Below are positions 18,137 to 20,020 of a DNA stretch of 20,020 nt, piece by piece. Source of the stretch: Saccoglossus kowalevskii (taxonomy: Eukaryota; Hemichordata; Enteropneusta; Harrimaniidae); the NCBI RefSeq assembly GCF_000003605.2, contig NW_003158226.1, positions 336,844 to 356,863 of the forward strand, read 5' to 3'. The position numbers and the translations under genes were made by a program. Each line of letters opens with the position of its first letter. Position 1 is the stretch's first letter. The notes beneath the pieces were generated by a model. That model ran no database searches. It was not told the origin of the DNA and saw nothing but the letters and a program-made list of their open reading frames with translations.

Positions 18137-20020
18137 GTAAGTATTGCTATTACTACTGGAACTAGAGTTCAAATCCAATTTTATATTTAGTCTGTTGTTA
18201 TATGTATAACAGCGGCTTATTATAGTATCGGCTAAGCGTAACCACTTTCAACCTTATATACGCACCGTAATCTGTTTATACTAACGGGTCGTTCTGCGTG
18301 AGTATACTACGGCTTGTTTTTTTATTCCATATCAATAGTTGTGCATTATTATTGCGTTCTCACGTGTCATTTATACATCGGTCTGACCTATGTATTATTC
18401 GCATTATTTTCAGATAGTTTTGTTGTGTGCATGACATGGACCGAAGAGCCAACTAATACAGTTGCACAACAAGGTAGTTCTGCCACTCTGAGATGTGCGT
18501 TAGATGTTCCTCAGCCTACTTCATACCCACAATGGCACCAGAATTATGATAATCCATTTTCACGGAGGGTCGTATCGCGAGGTGTTAACATAAATACTGA
18601 TGAATGCAGTACTTGCAGTCTAAGTGGTAACCATGGCAATGGTGAATACTATCTGACAATCAATCCTGTCAATGTCAACATTGATGAAGGAGTGTGGGAA
18701 TGCGTAGCATTTAATGTGAATCCTAGTGCCAAGTCTGCTACATTGACAATACAGGGTAAGTGTAGTGATACTATTATGTCTTTGTATGTAAGAGTATGAT
18801 AGCCTAGGAGTGAGAAAATATGGCAGTTAGCTGCGCATATTATTTAAACATGGCGTCACCAGAACTTGTTTCATTTGACAGATCAGGACCCAGTATGTTC
18901 TTTGACACGAGTTGGTTCCAACTATGAAGTCATCGAGGGAACTGTAGTTACAATGACATGTAATTTGAACAAGGCAGCGCCCCCTGGTGAACTAGTATGG
19001 ATGATAAATGATGTTGACACCAGTGTAAAGGGTGATAGACCACTGCAATGGAGTAAACTGGTAACCAGATCGAATGCAAATGACAGATATAATTGTAGAT
19101 ACAGCCATGATACACTGACGCATGCGCAGTCACCAACATGTGACAATGATATTGTACTTGATGTGCAATGTAAGTATTTATGCTTTTTCTGTTTTTTTTT
19201 TTGTAATTATTTGTAATTATATTTCCAAAACGAAATGATGTGAATGAAAACTGAGATGAAAAGTATTTCCAAACCATATTTTAGACTACGTGACATAGCG
19301 GTGCGACTGAAGTGGTGCCATAATAGCAATTCGATGCGCAATAACAGCGTCAACGAGTACCGGTTCAATATAAACATCTGGTTACCTTAACCAATGTACC
19401 CTAGCAATCACATCCATTTATGAATGAATCTCAGCAAGTCTCTTTGGCCAATCCATTGAGTATGTGACCTACTCTCTCTGCAAAAGGTCAACCCCAGAAG
19501 GGCGTGTCGACCACGAGTCCGGCACATGAAACCGCTTAACTGCCGGTGACAGGTTAAAATATTGAATTATTGTTTTTATTTAAAATGTCTGTTTGAAGGA
19601 TTATTTATAGTTGGGAATGCTGTTGGGAAACCGATACCATTTTTTCTAATATACGTCGAAAATTAAATGGTCTATCTTCAAAAGCAAAATAAAAGATGTT
19701 TTCTTGAATTATTTTACCACAGTCCCTCAGATAGAGGGACTGTGATTTCACCAATCCTTCATCATGAGCACATGGAATCGACACACAGATTTGCAATGAA
19801 TTGGTTGTGACTGTCTTGTCTCTCATAATATGAATAAGTCTTATCAAAATCTTTATAACTAAAGTAAATAATTGTTAATCAAATCTTTAGTTTCTATTTT
19901 GATAGATTTAAATAATGAAGCGAGACGTCCAACATTGCCTCCTTGTCAAATCTCGTGTATACACATTTATTTGATTTAAATTACAGATGCTCCCGAATCC
20001 TTGGTTATCAGCCATAGTGA
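18091..20020 (+). CDS. Immunoglobulin-superfamily cell-surface or secreted protein, 5' part (exons 1-4, incomplete at 3' end)
   Basis: The coding segments are 18091-18136, 18414-18755, 18882-19169 and 19987-20020 (edge). They join in one frame to about 236 residues. Residues 1-21 are a signal peptide (hydrophobic core VSVILLLTHLL). Ig domain 1 spans roughly 24-129, with Cys43, Trp56 and the DEGVWEC motif ending in Cys112. Ig domain 2 spans roughly 133-225, with Cys156, Trp169 and Cys201, plus Cys135/Cys216 as a likely second disulfide. Residues from Tyr226 (YAPES) look like the usual strand A of a third Ig domain. All introns are GT-AG and phase 1. The opening EEP...VAQQGSSATLRC is of the nephrin/Kirrel type of adhesion ectodomain, but many invertebrate Ig proteins share it and orthology is not claimed. 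The start was chosen because it gives the leader, has A at -3 and follows an in-frame stop (18040). Odd points are DECSTC (Cys80, Cys83) and Trp instead of Tyr before Cys112. Likely roles are adhesion or recognition. Confidence 0.85.
18092..18099. promoter_or_regulatory. Palindromic CRE overlapping the start codon
   Basis: TGACGTCA, extended to the 10-bp palindrome ATGACGTCAT at 18091-18100, shares its first three bases with the start codon. CREB/ATF factors bind this sequence. At this position it could act as a downstream promoter element only if transcription starts close by. Confidence 0.4.
18137..18413 (+). other. Ig gene intron 1 (277 bp, phase 1)
   Basis: It runs from donor GTAAGT to acceptor TTATTTTCAG. 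The frame opening at 18314 inside the intron uses a TTG start and reads through the acceptor, so it is not the true N-terminus. Confidence 0.75.
18414..18755 (+). CDS. Ig gene exon 2: Ig domain 1
   Basis: It is 342 bp, divisible by three, with phase 1 at both ends, so the domain is a symmetric cassette. It encodes the whole first Ig domain, from the end of the leader to LTIQ, including the paired Cys43/Cys112. The donor GTAAGT follows at 18756. Confidence 0.88.
18756..18881 (+). other. Ig gene intron 2 (126 bp, phase 1)
   Basis: It runs from donor GTAAGT to acceptor TTTCATTTGACAG. In-frame stops lie just after the donor (TGA at 18797), consistent with removal by splicing. Confidence 0.88.
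18882..19169 (+). CDS. Ig gene exon 3: Ig domain 2 (C2-type)
   Basis: It is 288 bp, divisible by three, with phase 1 at both ends. It encodes a domain with PVCSL at the start, the first core Cys in TMTCNL, PPGELVW, NDRYNC and a closing DVQY. The extra Cys135/Cys216 pair is typical of C2-like domains in adhesion proteins. Two DNA motifs overlap the coding sequence: a CTCF-like site at 18973-18990 and an NRF1-like CGCATGCGCA at 19119-19128. Confidence 0.88.
18973..18990 (-). promoter_or_regulatory. CTCF-like motif inside exon 3, reverse orientation
   Basis: The minus strand reads TCACCAGGGGGCGCTGCC, a strong match to the CTCF core CCAGGGGGCGCT. On the coding strand it encodes AAPPGE of Ig domain 2. 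It is convergent with the forward motif at 16218. Confidence 0.45.
19170..19986 (+). other. Ig gene intron 3 (817 bp, phase 1)
   Basis: It runs from donor GTAAGT to acceptor TTAAATTACAG. It contains a T-rich tract at 19191-19202, a small direct duplication TTGTAATTAT at 19201-19220 and the perfect hairpin at 19718. The minus frame at 19847-19605 spans the hairpin and is not supported as a gene. Confidence 0.8.
19718..19744. repeat. Perfect 11-bp hairpin in intron 3
   Basis: CACAGTCCCTC, a 5-base loop AGATA, then GAGGGACTGTG. The stem is perfect and ends abruptly on both sides. It may be the tip or terminus of a foldback element, or an RNA hairpin in the intron. Stem length is too short for a typical microRNA precursor. 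Confidence 0.75.
19987..20020 (+). CDS. Ig gene exon 4, truncated by window end
   Basis: After the acceptor at 19986, the split codon T|AT gives Tyr226. The frame then reads APESLVISHS to the edge with no stop. YAPES-type linkers commonly start the next Ig domain in such proteins, so a third domain is expected outside the window. Confidence 0.75.
   Translation, partial: MLPNPWLSAIV

Noticed and set aside
18168-18181. B-box-like GTTCAAATCC suggesting a tRNA or SINE promoter
   Set aside because: There is no A box at the right distance and no cloverleaf. The site lies in intron 1 and is most likely chance.
18314-18413. N-terminal extension of the Ig frame with a hydrophobic segment
   Set aside because: It starts at TTG inside intron 1 and reads across a good acceptor. 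The leader exon at 18091-18136 with GTAAGT and matching phase explains the N-terminus better.
1-20020. Search for a CRISPR array, prophage, operon or other bacterial-type system
   Set aside because: No regularly spaced repeats with unique spacers, no closely packed genes and no ribosome-binding patterns. The window has spliced animal-type gene structure.

Overview
This is an AT-rich window of animal nuclear DNA. The only gene I can support is a multi-exon immunoglobulin-superfamily gene that enters at 18091 on the + strand and runs off the right edge. It has GT-AG introns, a signal-peptide exon and phase-1 Ig exons. Compact introns (277, 126 and 817 bp), many small MITE-like elements and microsatellites suggest an invertebrate. 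A marine deuterostome such as a lancelet or hemichordate would fit, but nothing here fixes the species. There is no bacterial, CRISPR, rRNA or tRNA signal.

Layout. Bases 1-18000 look intergenic, or intronic to a gene I cannot see. They hold (a) two copies of one TTAA-flanked inverted-repeat element, at 807-1076 and 6682-6983; (b) a 74-bp 3' tail of a non-LTR retrotransposon inside a perfect 19-bp target duplication, 1465-1576; (c) a composite nested inverted-repeat element, 10455-10861; (d) a ~206-bp inverted-repeat element, 11369-11574; (e) a probable ~100-bp inverted-repeat element near 12420-12522; and (f) microsatellites: (TATTC)n at 5537, (TA)n at 11923, 12023 and 17754, (GACGT)n at 14648, and a decayed CATATACC-rich array at 14020-14485. 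The best regulatory candidate is 5900-6120, with a SOX-POU composite motif, several SOX/octamer-like sites, a TCF-like site and a DR1 nuclear-receptor motif. A tandemly duplicated GATA/E-box/forkhead-like unit lies at 4419-4484. A long minus-strand frame at 15783-15157 with one internal stop and several hydrophobic segments may be a decayed membrane-protein gene, at low confidence.

The Ig gene. Exon 1 (18091-18136) encodes a hydrophobic leader, exon 2 (18414-18755) one Ig domain, exon 3 (18882-19169) a second Ig domain, and exon 4 (from 19987) starts a third unit and is cut by the window edge. All three introns are phase 1, so exons 2 and 3 are symmetric domain cassettes. The start codon lies inside a palindromic CRE, a DR1 motif sits about 100 bp upstream, and CTCF-like motifs at 16218 (+) and within exon 3 at 18973-18990 (-) face each other across the gene's 5' end. 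These regulatory readings are motif-based inference only.
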